Shown here piece by piece: positions 6,966 to 13,046 of a stretch of DNA of 13,046 bases. The stretch comes from Acidimicrobiales bacterium (GTDB lineage Bacteria > Actinomycetota > Acidimicrobiia > Acidimicrobiales > JABEUL01). Numbering within the stretch: the first letter of the stretch is position 1; each line of letters opens with the position of its first letter. The notes beneath the pieces were generated by a model that saw only the letters and a program-made list of their open reading frames with translations, was not told the DNA's origin and did no database searches. Location: contig DAIDJA010000013.1 in the NCBI GenBank assembly GCA_027451605.1, positions 1 through 13,046 of the forward strand, in the 5' to 3' direction. The position numbers and the translations under genes are program-made.

Positions 6966-7517
6966 TTAAAGCTTTTGCTCTGTTTGAGATCCGAGAAAAA
7001 TCTTGTTTTTATAGAAAATTAACTCATCAATCGAGTCTTTAATGTCTTCCAGGGCGCGATGTGAGGTCTCCTTTTTCGGAAGGTATTTGAATTCTGTCCT
7101 ATACCATCTCTTACACAACTCTTTGATGGTTGATACGTCAATTGAACGATAGTGGAGGTAGTTCTCAATTTCAGGCATATATTTTACAAGAAATCGTCTG
7201 TCGGTTCCGATTGAATTTCCGGCCAACGGCGTCGAGCCCTCCGATACGTATTTTGATATAAACTCCAAAGTAGCCTGTTTTGCCTCATCCAGTGTAATAG
7301 TTGATGACCTAACTTCGTCTAATAAACCTGATTTTGAGTGCATCGTAGTTACCACGTCCTCCATGTTATTCAGAAGTTCAGAGTCAGTCGCAATTACTAA
7401 ATCAGGTCCCTCGGCGACAATGTTTAAATTGTCATCGGTAACTATAGTTGCAATTTCTATTATGGTGTCGATGTCCGGGTTTAGCCCCGTCATCTCCAGA
7501 TCCATCCAAACAAGCAT
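6966..7517 (-). CDS. orn: Oligoribonuclease
   Basis: 183 residues, the normal length. This is a DEDDh 3'-5' exonuclease that degrades RNA dinucleotides left by other RNases, including pGpG from cyclic-di-GMP breakdown, in the cytoplasm. Visible active-site residues: Asp6 and Glu8 in WMDLEMTGL, Asp106 in NSIGTDRRFL, and His153 and Asp158 in SHRALEDIKDS. HYRSIDVSTIKEL (122-134) is the family-specific segment that separates Orn from other exonucleases. Start ATG 7517-7515 sits right before the first strand; a weak AAAGAA-like ribosome site precedes it. It is transcribed away from dut, with a 100-base divergent promoter region between them. Orn is found mainly in Proteobacteria and Actinobacteria, which fits the suggested host. 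Confidence 0.95.
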   Translation of the reverse strand: MLVWMDLEMTGLNPDIDTIIEIATIVTDDNLNIVAEGPDLVIATDSELLNNMEDVVTTMHSKSGLLDEVRSSTITLDEAKQATLEFISKYVSEGSTPLAGNSIGTDRRFLVKYMPEIENYLHYRSIDVSTIKELCKRWYRTEFKYLPKKETSHRALEDIKDSIDELIFYKNKIFLGSQTEQKL

Positions 7518-7539
7518 AAAAGTTCTTTCAAAAGAAGTA

Positions 7540-7569
7540 TTTATAAGATTCTATAATAAAAATAAACAA
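7540..7569 (-). promoter_or_regulatory. Candidate orn promoter
   Basis: On the minus strand TTGTTT (7569-7564) and TATAAA (7545-7540) are separated by 18 bases, giving a plausible housekeeping-sigma promoter with a start about 16 bases before the orn ATG. The -10 is one base off consensus and the -35 matches at only three of six positions. In such A+T-rich DNA chance matches are common. Confidence 0.35.
7552..7557 (+). promoter_or_regulatory. Candidate -10 element of the dut promoter
   Basis: A perfect TATAAT on the plus strand, about 60 bases upstream of the dut ATG, would start transcription near 7564 and give a leader of about 54 bases. The -35 region is poor (TTTCAA or TTCAAA near 7526-7532, 19-20 bases away). 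It overlaps the candidate orn promoter on the other strand, so the two could exclude each other. Confidence 0.35.
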
Positions 7570-7588
7570 ATTAAAACCTAGTTGATAA

Positions 7589-7610
7589 ATTAGGACAATA
7601 ATTAGGACAA
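7589..7610 (+). repeat. Direct repeat ATTAGGACAA over the dut ribosome-binding region
   Basis: ATTAGGACAA occurs at 7589-7598 and again at 7601-7610, a period of 12 bases. The second copy provides AGGA (7604-7607), ten bases before the dut ATG, and is the likely ribosome site. A duplicated site of about one helical turn in a leader could be a protein-binding operator, or a duplicated ribosome-binding sequence of no consequence. Confidence 0.6.
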
Positions 7611-7617
7611 ATGACAT

Positions 7618-8061
7618 ATGAAAATAAATATTGTACGGCTTGACAAGGAGTTACCTAAACCCGATTATGCCAATAGAGGCGATGCGGCTGTCGACCTTTA
7701 CAGTACTCAGGACGTACTTTTAAAAAAAGCTAACGGTCGCCAAACTCTTGGATGTGGAATTATAGTTGAGTTGCACGTGAATATGTTCGGGTTAGTTATC
7801 CCCAGATCGGGGTTGGCAAAAAATCATGGGATAACTTTAGTTAACTCACCGGGTCTTATTGACAGCGGATATCGTGGAGAGATACGGGTTGTGATGATAA
7901 ATACCGATATGGAAAACGATTATCAGATAAAAAGAGGGGATCGAATTGCTCAACTTTTGATTTTGAGTATGGTGCCAGTGGAATTTGTTGAGGTAGGATC
8001 CTTAGATGAACTGTCAAATTCGTTTAGAAGTCAAGACGGATTCGGTTCGAGTGGCAAATAA
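7618..8061 (+). CDS. dut: dUTP diphosphatase (dUTPase)
   Basis: 147 residues, typical of the homotrimeric dUTPase family. It hydrolyses dUTP to dUMP and pyrophosphate, keeping uracil out of DNA and feeding dTMP synthesis. The five conserved motifs are visible in order: GDAAVDLYS (21-29), PRSGLA (62-67), GLIDSGYRGEI (79-89, with the water-activating Asp82 and the sugar-stacking Tyr85), RGDRIAQL (106-113) and RSQDGFGSSG (137-146), the last being the flexible Phe-containing arm that closes over the nucleotide. Motif 5 has Ser-Gln-Asp where Gly-x-Gly is usual, a mild departure. The ATG at 7618 is served by AGGA at 7604-7607. An ATG at 7611 is out of frame and soon stops. It is divergent from orn and followed by a WS/DGAT gene after 131 bases. 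Confidence 0.95.
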   Translation: MKINIVRLDKELPKPDYANRGDAAVDLYSTQDVLLKKANGRQTLGCGIIVELHVNMFGLVIPRSGLAKNHGITLVNSPGLIDSGYRGEIRVVMINTDMENDYQIKRGDRIAQLLILSMVPVEFVEVGSLDELSNSFRSQDGFGSSGK

Positions 8062-8180
8062 ACCTCAAATGTCGGTAAAGTATTACAAAAGGGCAATAAT
8101 GGTAGGCCAGGAATGAGTGTCAGGATTCTAGCTTTATGACAGGATTGCAAAATTCAAGTAAACTGTTGTTATAGTTTTCA

Positions 8181-8186
8181 GAGGAG
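8181..8186 (+). promoter_or_regulatory. Ribosome-binding site fixing a GTG start
   Basis: GAGGAG lies six bases before the GTG at 8193 and is the strongest Shine-Dalgarno sequence in the window. It supports GTG 8193 over the later in-frame ATG at codon 10, as does the family-typical N-terminus PLTGLDAMFL, which would be lost from the later start. Confidence 0.75.
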
Positions 8187-8192
8187 TTTAGG

Positions 8193-9683
8193 GTGCAACC
8201 GCTAACCGGATTAGATGCGATGTTTTTGTCAACGGAAACGATTTCTATGCACAATCACGTGTGCGGGACGTTTGTTTTTGATCCGGTGACCATGCCAAAA
8301 GGGTATAACTTTGAAACCTTTAGGCAGCTCGTAACTGACAGGCTTCCGCTTCTTCCTCCTTTTAGGAGAAGAGTTTTAAACATACCTTTTGGTCTTCACC
8401 ATCCAATATGGATCGAAGACCCCGACTTTGACGTGGACTATCATGTACGAAAAGCTTCTCTTCCGTCGCCCGGTTCGATTAAGGAGCTGAGTGAATTTAC
8501 CGCAGATATTGTCGGCAGACCTTTGGATTTAACCAGACCGCTTTGGGAACTTTACATGGTCGAAGGTCTCGAGGGCGGAATGATTGCTATGGTTACCAAG
8601 ATTCATCATGCCGCAATTGACGGCGTTTCAGGCGCCGAACTCATGGCAAGTTTTCTGGATCTTTCCAATGAAATAAGAAAAATCGAAAAAGAAGATCCAC
8701 CCTGGAAACCCGATAGGATCCCGTCTGATTTGGAACTGATTGCTTATGGTTTGAACTCTCTGGCTAAACATCCCATGAGTATTGCCAGAACATTCAAACA
8801 AACCGTAGATGCCATGTTGAGTCTGTCCCAAAGAAACCGAATGCCGGGCATTGCAAAGCCACCGCCCGCACCGTTTTCGGCACCTAAAACCAAAATGAAC
8901 GGAGCTTTGACTCCTCATAGAAAGGTTTCTTTCAATGAGGTTTCACTTGAAGACGTTAAGTTTATTAAAAATGTGTTCGGCGGAACGGTTAACGATGTGG
9001 TCCTTACAATATGCGGAACGGCTTTACGTAATTATCTGCTTGAACATAAAGATCTCCCTGACAAGGATCTCTTAGCAATGATTCCTATTTCTGTGAGAAC
9101 TGAAGATCAAAAAGGTACCTTGGGTAATCGCGTCTCGATGATGCTGGTGTCACTTGAGACATTACAAAAAGATCCCATTAAGCGCTTGGCTGATATGTCA
9201 GTTAATTCAAAAATCGCCAAAGAGCAAGAAAAGGCAATCGGAGCTGAAACTTTGTCGAATTGGACTGAATTTGCCGCGCCGGCAGTTGCAGCTAGGGCGG
9301 CTCGATTGGCATCATCCACAGGTATCGCTAATAAGGTACGGCCTATCTTCAACTTAATTATTTCCAACGTACCGGGTCCTAACTTCCCGTTATACGCAGG
9401 CGGTGCCCGTATGCTTGCCGCTTATCCAATCGGACCATTGATTGAAGGAGTCGGGTTAAATATCACGGTCATGAGCTACATGGGTTCAATGTATTTCGGA
9501 CTCCAGAGCTGTAGGGAGCTGATACCCGATATCGAAAAGATAGGAGATCATCTGGTTGCTGCCACGGCAGATTTACATAAGGCCGCCGTACGTAAGCAGA
9601 ACGGAGAAAATCCTGCGGTAAGATCTTCTTCGAGAAAACCTCGTCCGGGATCGAAATCTGCCCGGGAGATTCACGAAAAATAA
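8193..9683 (+). CDS. Wax ester synthase / diacylglycerol acyltransferase (WS/DGAT)
   Basis: 496 residues starting at GTG. The opening PLTGLDAMFLSTE is the family N-terminus, and the catalytic HHAAIDG (138-144, His139 as general base, Asp143) is intact. PLWELYMVEGL (116-126), NDVVLTICGTALRNYL (267-282), GNRVSMM (311-317) and SNVPGPNFPLY are further conserved stretches. The enzyme transfers acyl groups from acyl-CoA to fatty alcohols or diacylglycerol at the inner membrane or lipid-droplet surface, forming wax esters or triacylglycerol as storage lipids; many actinobacteria carry several copies. The last 35 residues are a basic, Ser/Arg/Lys-rich tail (RSSSRKPRPGSK) likely to be disordered. It has a strong ribosome site and is followed, 117 bases on, by a DUF3089 hydrolase on the same strand. 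Preference for wax versus triacylglycerol cannot be read. Confidence 0.94.
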   Translation: MQPLTGLDAMFLSTETISMHNHVCGTFVFDPVTMPKGYNFETFRQLVTDRLPLLPPFRRRVLNIPFGLHHPIWIEDPDFDVDYHVRKASLPSPGSIKELSEFTADIVGRPLDLTRPLWELYMVEGLEGGMIAMVTKIHHAAIDGVSGAELMASFLDLSNEIRKIEKEDPPWKPDRIPSDLELIAYGLNSLAKHPMSIARTFKQTVDAMLSLSQRNRMPGIAKPPPAPFSAPKTKMNGALTPHRKVSFNEVSLEDVKFIKNVFGGTVNDVVLTICGTALRNYLLEHKDLPDKDLLAMIPISVRTEDQKGTLGNRVSMMLVSLETLQKDPIKRLADMSVNSKIAKEQEKAIGAETLSNWTEFAAPAVAARAARLASSTGIANKVRPIFNLIISNVPGPNFPLYAGGARMLAAYPIGPLIEGVGLNITVMSYMGSMYFGLQSCRELIPDIEKIGDHLVAATADLHKAAVRKQNGENPAVRSSSRKPRPGSKSAREIHEK

Positions 9684-9784
9684 AGATCTTGGTTTAGTTA
9701 GAATTCTTAAAGAAAGCGGATCTCTGGATTTAGCCTCGGAAATATAGTGGCAAAAAAATCAAAACTCGTGGATGGAAACTATAT

Positions 9785-9790
9785 AAAGGA
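9785..9790 (+). promoter_or_regulatory. Ribosome-binding site for the DUF3089 gene
   Basis: AAAGGA lies ten bases before ATG 9801. It favours that start over the upstream in-frame GTG at 9747, which would place 18 hydrophilic residues in front of an otherwise normal signal sequence. Confidence 0.5.
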
Positions 9791-9800
9791 AATAAGCAAA

Positions 9801-10988
9801 ATGACAATTCAAAATCCCACGGCTAGGCCGTCCCGACTTATTTTGCTAATTATTGTTTTGAGTATATTGAGTGTGCTGTTTGCGGATTGTTCATCGACGA
9901 ATCCAACCTCACAAGCTACGGCGAAAACTTCAATGTCACTTCCTAAGATTAACAGCAATGATACCGACGCATCGGGAACGATGTGGCTGTGCAATCCCGA
10001 GATTAAGGACAACCCCTGTCTATCCAGTTTGAGCACGGCCGTTAAAAAGTCAAATAACGTTACAGTTACAACGATCGATTACAAACCTGATTACAATGCT
10101 CCCATCGACTGCTTTTACGTTTATCCCACGGTAAGTGCCCAGCCAACGGGTAATGCCGCGGAGCGGATCGGACCATCCGAAAAGGCTGCAGCTTATGCTC
10201 AGGCTTCGATGTTTTCCAGAGTTTGTAAGGTTTATGCACCGATATATCGACAAGTGACGCTAAGGGGGTTGTTTGGACAGGGAAATCCCAAACCCAATCA
10301 AGAGCTAGCTTACACATCCTTATTAAGCGCTTTTGAGGACTATATTCATAACTTTAACGACAACAGAGGTTTTGTATTACTCGGTCACTCGCAAGGATCT
10401 TTTATCCTGACGAAACTGATTCAAAATGTCATTGATAACAACCCGAGTTTAAGGAAGCGACTGGTATCGGCTATTCTTTTGGGCGGGAATTTGGTTGTTC
10501 CCATAGGCAAAACGGTCGGAGGTTCTTTTAAAAATATTCCGACCTGTCAGTCTAAGAGTCAGACTGGGTGTTTGATCGCATACTCGAGTTTTCCTTCCAC
10601 GCCCCCGGCAAATTCGCTATTTGGAAGGACTTCTCTGTCTGGTGACGAAGTGGTATGTGTAAACCCATCGGCCTTAAGCGGAGGATCAGCGGTTCTGCAG
10701 CCACTAAGCCCAACCCATCTAACCTTAGGGCTATTAAAAGAAACCGGTAGTGTTCCAAATGCCAAGGCGGCGTGGGTAACATATCCGAATTATCTGATTG
10801 GACAATGTGAATATCAGAATGGAGCAAGTTATCTTCAGATTACCGAAAATCGAATTCCAAATGATCAAAGACTGTCTCTTTCAGAAGCGCTGGGCCCGAC
10901 CTGGGGATATCACGTTTATGATATGAATGTGGACCTAAATGCACTTGTGAATTTAGTATCTTCAGAGTCCTCTGCATACGCTAAATAG
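9801..10988 (+). CDS. DUF3089 alpha/beta hydrolase, secreted or membrane-anchored
   Basis: 395 residues from ATG 9801. The N-terminus has arginines (RPSR) then a hydrophobic stretch LILLIIVLSILSVLFA and Cys30. The sequence before the cysteine (FAD-C) is a poor lipobox, so it may be a plain signal peptide or anchor rather than a lipoprotein. A Ser/Thr-rich linker follows. The hydrolase part begins near 60, with DCFYVYPTVS (103-112) as the DUF3089 hallmark and GHSQGS as the nucleophile elbow (Ser197). WGYHVYDMN near the C-terminus holds a candidate catalytic His. Six or more cysteines in the exported part suggest disulfides. DUF3089 proteins are predicted alpha/beta hydrolases of unknown substrate. 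Lying directly after a WS/DGAT gene on the same strand, an ester or lipid substrate is reasonable but unproven. Confidence 0.85.
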   Translation: MTIQNPTARPSRLILLIIVLSILSVLFADCSSTNPTSQATAKTSMSLPKINSNDTDASGTMWLCNPEIKDNPCLSSLSTAVKKSNNVTVTTIDYKPDYNAPIDCFYVYPTVSAQPTGNAAERIGPSEKAAAYAQASMFSRVCKVYAPIYRQVTLRGLFGQGNPKPNQELAYTSLLSAFEDYIHNFNDNRGFVLLGHSQGSFILTKLIQNVIDNNPSLRKRLVSAILLGGNLVVPIGKTVGGSFKNIPTCQSKSQTGCLIAYSSFPSTPPANSLFGRTSLSGDEVVCVNPSALSGGSAVLQPLSPTHLTLGLLKETGSVPNAKAAWVTYPNYLIGQCEYQNGASYLQITENRIPNDQRLSLSEALGPTWGYHVYDMNVDLNALVNLVSSESSAYAK

Positions 10989-11191
10989 GCTTTAGGTCTT
11001 AGTAGTTCGCCATTCATTCTAGCAACCTATTGGATAATAAATTAAAAATTAACTTATAGATTTAATCTCTTAAATTTTAAAGCAGGCATAGGTAGCTTCA
11101 AACTAAACTCACAAAGCTTCTAAAAAGTTAAAATCAAAGAAAAGAGCTACCGAATTTATATTGTAGCCAAATTAAGGCGGGAAAATAAGTA
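10989..11191. other. Convergent intergenic region
   Basis: This 203-base gap lies between two genes whose 3' ends face each other. It is very A+T-rich and holds no supported gene. The only pairing noticed is GGTAGCT (11091-11097) with AGCTACC (11145-11151), a 7-base stem with a 47-base loop, too open to call a terminator. No strong G+C-rich hairpin with a T run was found, although a terminator would be expected here. Confidence 0.5.
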
Positions 11192-13046
11192 TTACGGGTT
11201 AAGATACAACTGGTTTAAAAGCCAATTTGCAAGATATATATCACCTTGAACTGTAAGGTGTATGCCATCTGATGTGCGAACAGTTATCCCGTTTACGACT
11301 AGTTGAAATGTATTATTCGGGCATTCCGCACTGTCCAAATTTAGATATGTTGCCTTGCCTCCGGAGTTACTGACGACTTGTTGATCAATTTGGTTCATGA
11401 TAGATACCCGGTAATTATTGTCGCCATTATATAAGGTGCCGTTTGGTTGAGTGGCCATCAAAAAATAGGGGGATGACAAAACGTAGACATGTGCACCATT
11501 AGTTGAAAGTATATTAATCGCAGTCTCTAACGAGTTTTGATAGTAACTATCAAAACTGCTGTTTCCAAAACCTACTGCTTGACCGTTCATTAACCAGGTT
11601 AGTGCATCCCAGCGGCCTACGCCAAGTACAGCAATTTTTGTAGTGTTTTGGAGATTTATTTGATCCTGATAGTGAGTTTGCCAATTAATGCAATCTGAAG
11701 AACTGGGCTCATCGACACCGCCAATTACTTGAGTTGATAAAGCAATTATACCGCAAAATAATGAATCTACATTAGTTGTAGTATTGTAAGCAGTTCCTAT
11801 AATACCGACACCATTCCACCCCCAATCCATACTAGTTGAGTCGCCTGCAACTATGACGTTCTGATTCAAGAAAGGGGGACTTGGGGTATTTGGTACGGTG
11901 TCACTTGCCGGTGAAATCGAAGTAGAATTAGAAAATGTAATCTCATAGAAATTTGAAGTTGAAAGATCCTGAGAGACTCCAGATGCAAAACATATTCCAC
12001 CGGCGGCATTAGCGCACCATAAATTTTGTAAAGCCGGAAGTGAGCTCGATATAGGTTGAATTACCCAAGATAACCCATAAGTTGTAGTAATAAATACTTC
12101 GGGGATATTTGCAGAACTTGCTCCTACCCCGATACACATAGAAATGCTATAGCAAAATAGACTGTTTATGGATGCGATTTGGATTGGAGCAATGTTCGGT
12201 TGGCTGGTAATCCAGGACCTACTTGAATTCGAGAAAGTCATATTCCAGATGACTGGCTGAGATAATCTGTTAATGCCAGTTACTAAACACGAGGTCGTTG
12301 ACGGGCACGTCAAATCTTCTATCCTATAGACACCCGGCGGACCTACAACATCTGTCCAAGTATTACCTCCGTCGGTAGTAATCGCCGCTACGTCAAATAA
12401 GGACCAATTAACAGGTGGATTTAGGTAAGGTGTAAATGTTCCATAAATAACACAAAAATGTTGTCCGAAGCAACCTATAGATTTGTCCAAAAAATTACAG
12501 TGATTGTTTAAACAGCCATTGCTATAAAAATTAAATAAAGTCGCTGAGGGTATCGCGGTAGCGGTCGCAAAATTATTGTTAGTTTCTATGGCAACGGCAT
12601 TATTCCCAGCCGTAGTATTGTACGTTGCTATACAGTTCAAATTGGTCATACAACCAACACTGTAAAAGTTTTGGTTACCGGAATAGACCTCGGTCCAAGT
12701 ATTTCCTCCGTTTGAAGTAGATATTATTACTCCCCCGAAACCTTCATCGTCAGTGCCAACCGCATCACAAAAAAGAGTCGAAACGCAGGCTATCGACACT
12801 AATGCAGTTATCAAAATATTCCCATAGCTCAGTTGACTCCAGGTGGATCCTCCGTCTGAGCTTTTAACTATTAGTGGTGACCGTGGGCCATCGGTCTGGC
12901 CTACGCCGTAACAAATCAACCCCGAAGGGCAACTTAGCGAAACAACATATCCTTGAATCGACCCAGTTTCAATAGTCGTGGTACTGCCGAAATTGGATGG
13001 AGCAACCGGCGGTAAGGTAACCGCCAGTATTTGTGATCCCGAGGGA
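11192..13046 (-). CDS. Asp-box/Cys-repeat beta-propeller fused to SGNH hydrolase-like domain (5' end outside window)
   Basis: The minus-strand frame is open from the right edge, giving at least 617 residues; the start and any signal peptide lie outside, and the TTG near 12919 is internal. The first part carries Asp-box signatures: SSDGGSTW (12839-12862), STSNGGNTW (12695-12721) and TTDGGNTW (12356-12379), with a degraded fourth (TTTYGLSW). A pair Cys-x5-Cys (for example CPSGLIC, CVSTLFC, CMTNLNC, CPSTTSC) recurs every 45-60 residues, suggesting roughly seven propeller blades of the sialidase/Ycf48 kind with disulfides. After a Pro/Ser linker (TVPNTPSPPF) comes an SGNH domain: GDSTS (Ser codon 11837-11839), GVGRWD (about 11606-11620) and DGIH (11258-11269), supplying Ser and Asp-His. 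The GRWD block resembles SGNH domains found behind acyltransferase-3 membrane proteins in actinobacteria. Probably an extracellular esterase or O-acetyl transfer/removal protein with a binding propeller; substrate unknown. Confidence 0.8.
   Translation of the reverse strand, partial: PSGSQILAVTLPPVAPSNFGSTTTIETGSIQGYVVSLSCPSGLICYGVGQTDGPRSPLIVKSSDGGSTWSQLSYGNILITALVSIACVSTLFCDAVGTDDEGFGGVIISTSNGGNTWTEVYSGNQNFYSVGCMTNLNCIATYNTTAGNNAVAIETNNNFATATAIPSATLFNFYSNGCLNNHCNFLDKSIGCFGQHFCVIYGTFTPYLNPPVNWSLFDVAAITTDGGNTWTDVVGPPGVYRIEDLTCPSTTSCLVTGINRLSQPVIWNMTFSNSSRSWITSQPNIAPIQIASINSLFCYSISMCIGVGASSANIPEVFITTTYGLSWVIQPISSSLPALQNLWCANAAGGICFASGVSQDLSTSNFYEITFSNSTSISPASDTVPNTPSPPFLNQNVIVAGDSTSMDWGWNGVGIIGTAYNTTTNVDSLFCGIIALSTQVIGGVDEPSSSDCINWQTHYQDQINLQNTTKIAVLGVGRWDALTWLMNGQAVGFGNSSFDSYYQNSLETAINILSTNGAHVYVLSSPYFLMATQPNGTLYNGDNNYRVSIMNQIDQQVVSNSGGKATYLNLDSAECPNNTFQLVVNGITVRTSDGIHLTVQGDIYLANWLLNQLYLNP

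Noticed and set aside
8121..8175. CAGGATT direct repeat and a TTGCAA/TATAGT promoter before WS/DGAT
   Set aside because: The spacer is 19 bases and the implied transcript start falls inside the ribosome site; the 7-base repeat is too short to stand alone.
8628..9367. Minus-strand open frames inside the WS/DGAT gene
   Set aside because: Antisense shadows of a strongly supported gene without ribosome sites or motifs.
10050..10827. Several minus-strand frames of 67-91 codons inside the DUF3089 gene
   Set aside because: Mutually overlapping antisense shadows of the hydrolase gene.
1..13046. CRISPR arrays, tRNA/rRNA genes, insertion sequences, phage or toxin-antitoxin modules
   Set aside because: No regular spaced repeats, cloverleaf sequences, transposase or terminal inverted repeats were seen in reading both strands.

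Overview
The window looks like a chromosomal segment of an A+T-rich actinobacterium, most likely from an Acidimicrobiia-like lineage. The grounds are gene content: an actinobacterial-type WS/DGAT acyltransferase, an oligoribonuclease, a sortase with a TCWP-type active site, a DUF3089 hydrolase, and a Cys-rich Asp-box propeller joined to an SGNH domain of the GRWD type. GTG and TTG codons are available at several gene starts and many genes lack a clear Shine-Dalgarno sequence. The taxonomic call is inference. No tRNA, rRNA, IS element, phage gene or CRISPR array was seen.

Layout. Positions 1-2679 (minus strand) read, in transcription order, as sortase, low-molecular-weight tyrosine phosphatase (LMW-PTP), then fructosamine/ribulosamine kinase, which runs off the left edge. 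The phosphatase and kinase genes overlap by 8 bases and match the known pairing of these families in protein deglycation. The sortase frame stops at TGA (1519-1521) but stays open for 69 more sense codons and ends only a few bases before the phosphatase start. Positions 2866-6812 (minus) hold an oppBCDF-type peptide importer (two permeases, two ATPases) without a substrate-binding protein in view. Position 6966-7517 (minus) is oligoribonuclease. It diverges from dUTPase (7618-8061, plus) across a 100-base A+T-rich region with candidate back-to-back promoters and a 12-base-period direct repeat over the dut ribosome-binding region. Positions 8193-10988 (plus) hold a WS/DGAT acyltransferase and a secreted or membrane-anchored DUF3089 alpha/beta hydrolase. 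From 11192 to the right edge (minus) lies a large gene, open at its 5' end, for an extracellular-type protein: an Asp-box/Cys-pair beta-propeller followed by an SGNH hydrolase-like domain.

How the genes fit together. The phosphatase-kinase pair probably repairs or detoxifies glycated amines. The Opp system imports peptides. Orn and Dut are housekeeping nucleotide enzymes (RNA dinucleotide turnover and dUTP removal). WS/DGAT makes storage wax esters or triacylglycerol, and the adjacent hydrolase may act on an acyl ester, though no substrate can be read from sequence. The most unusual items are the TGA-interrupted, C-terminally extended sortase and the propeller-SGNH fusion. I see no convincing complete novel multi-gene system.
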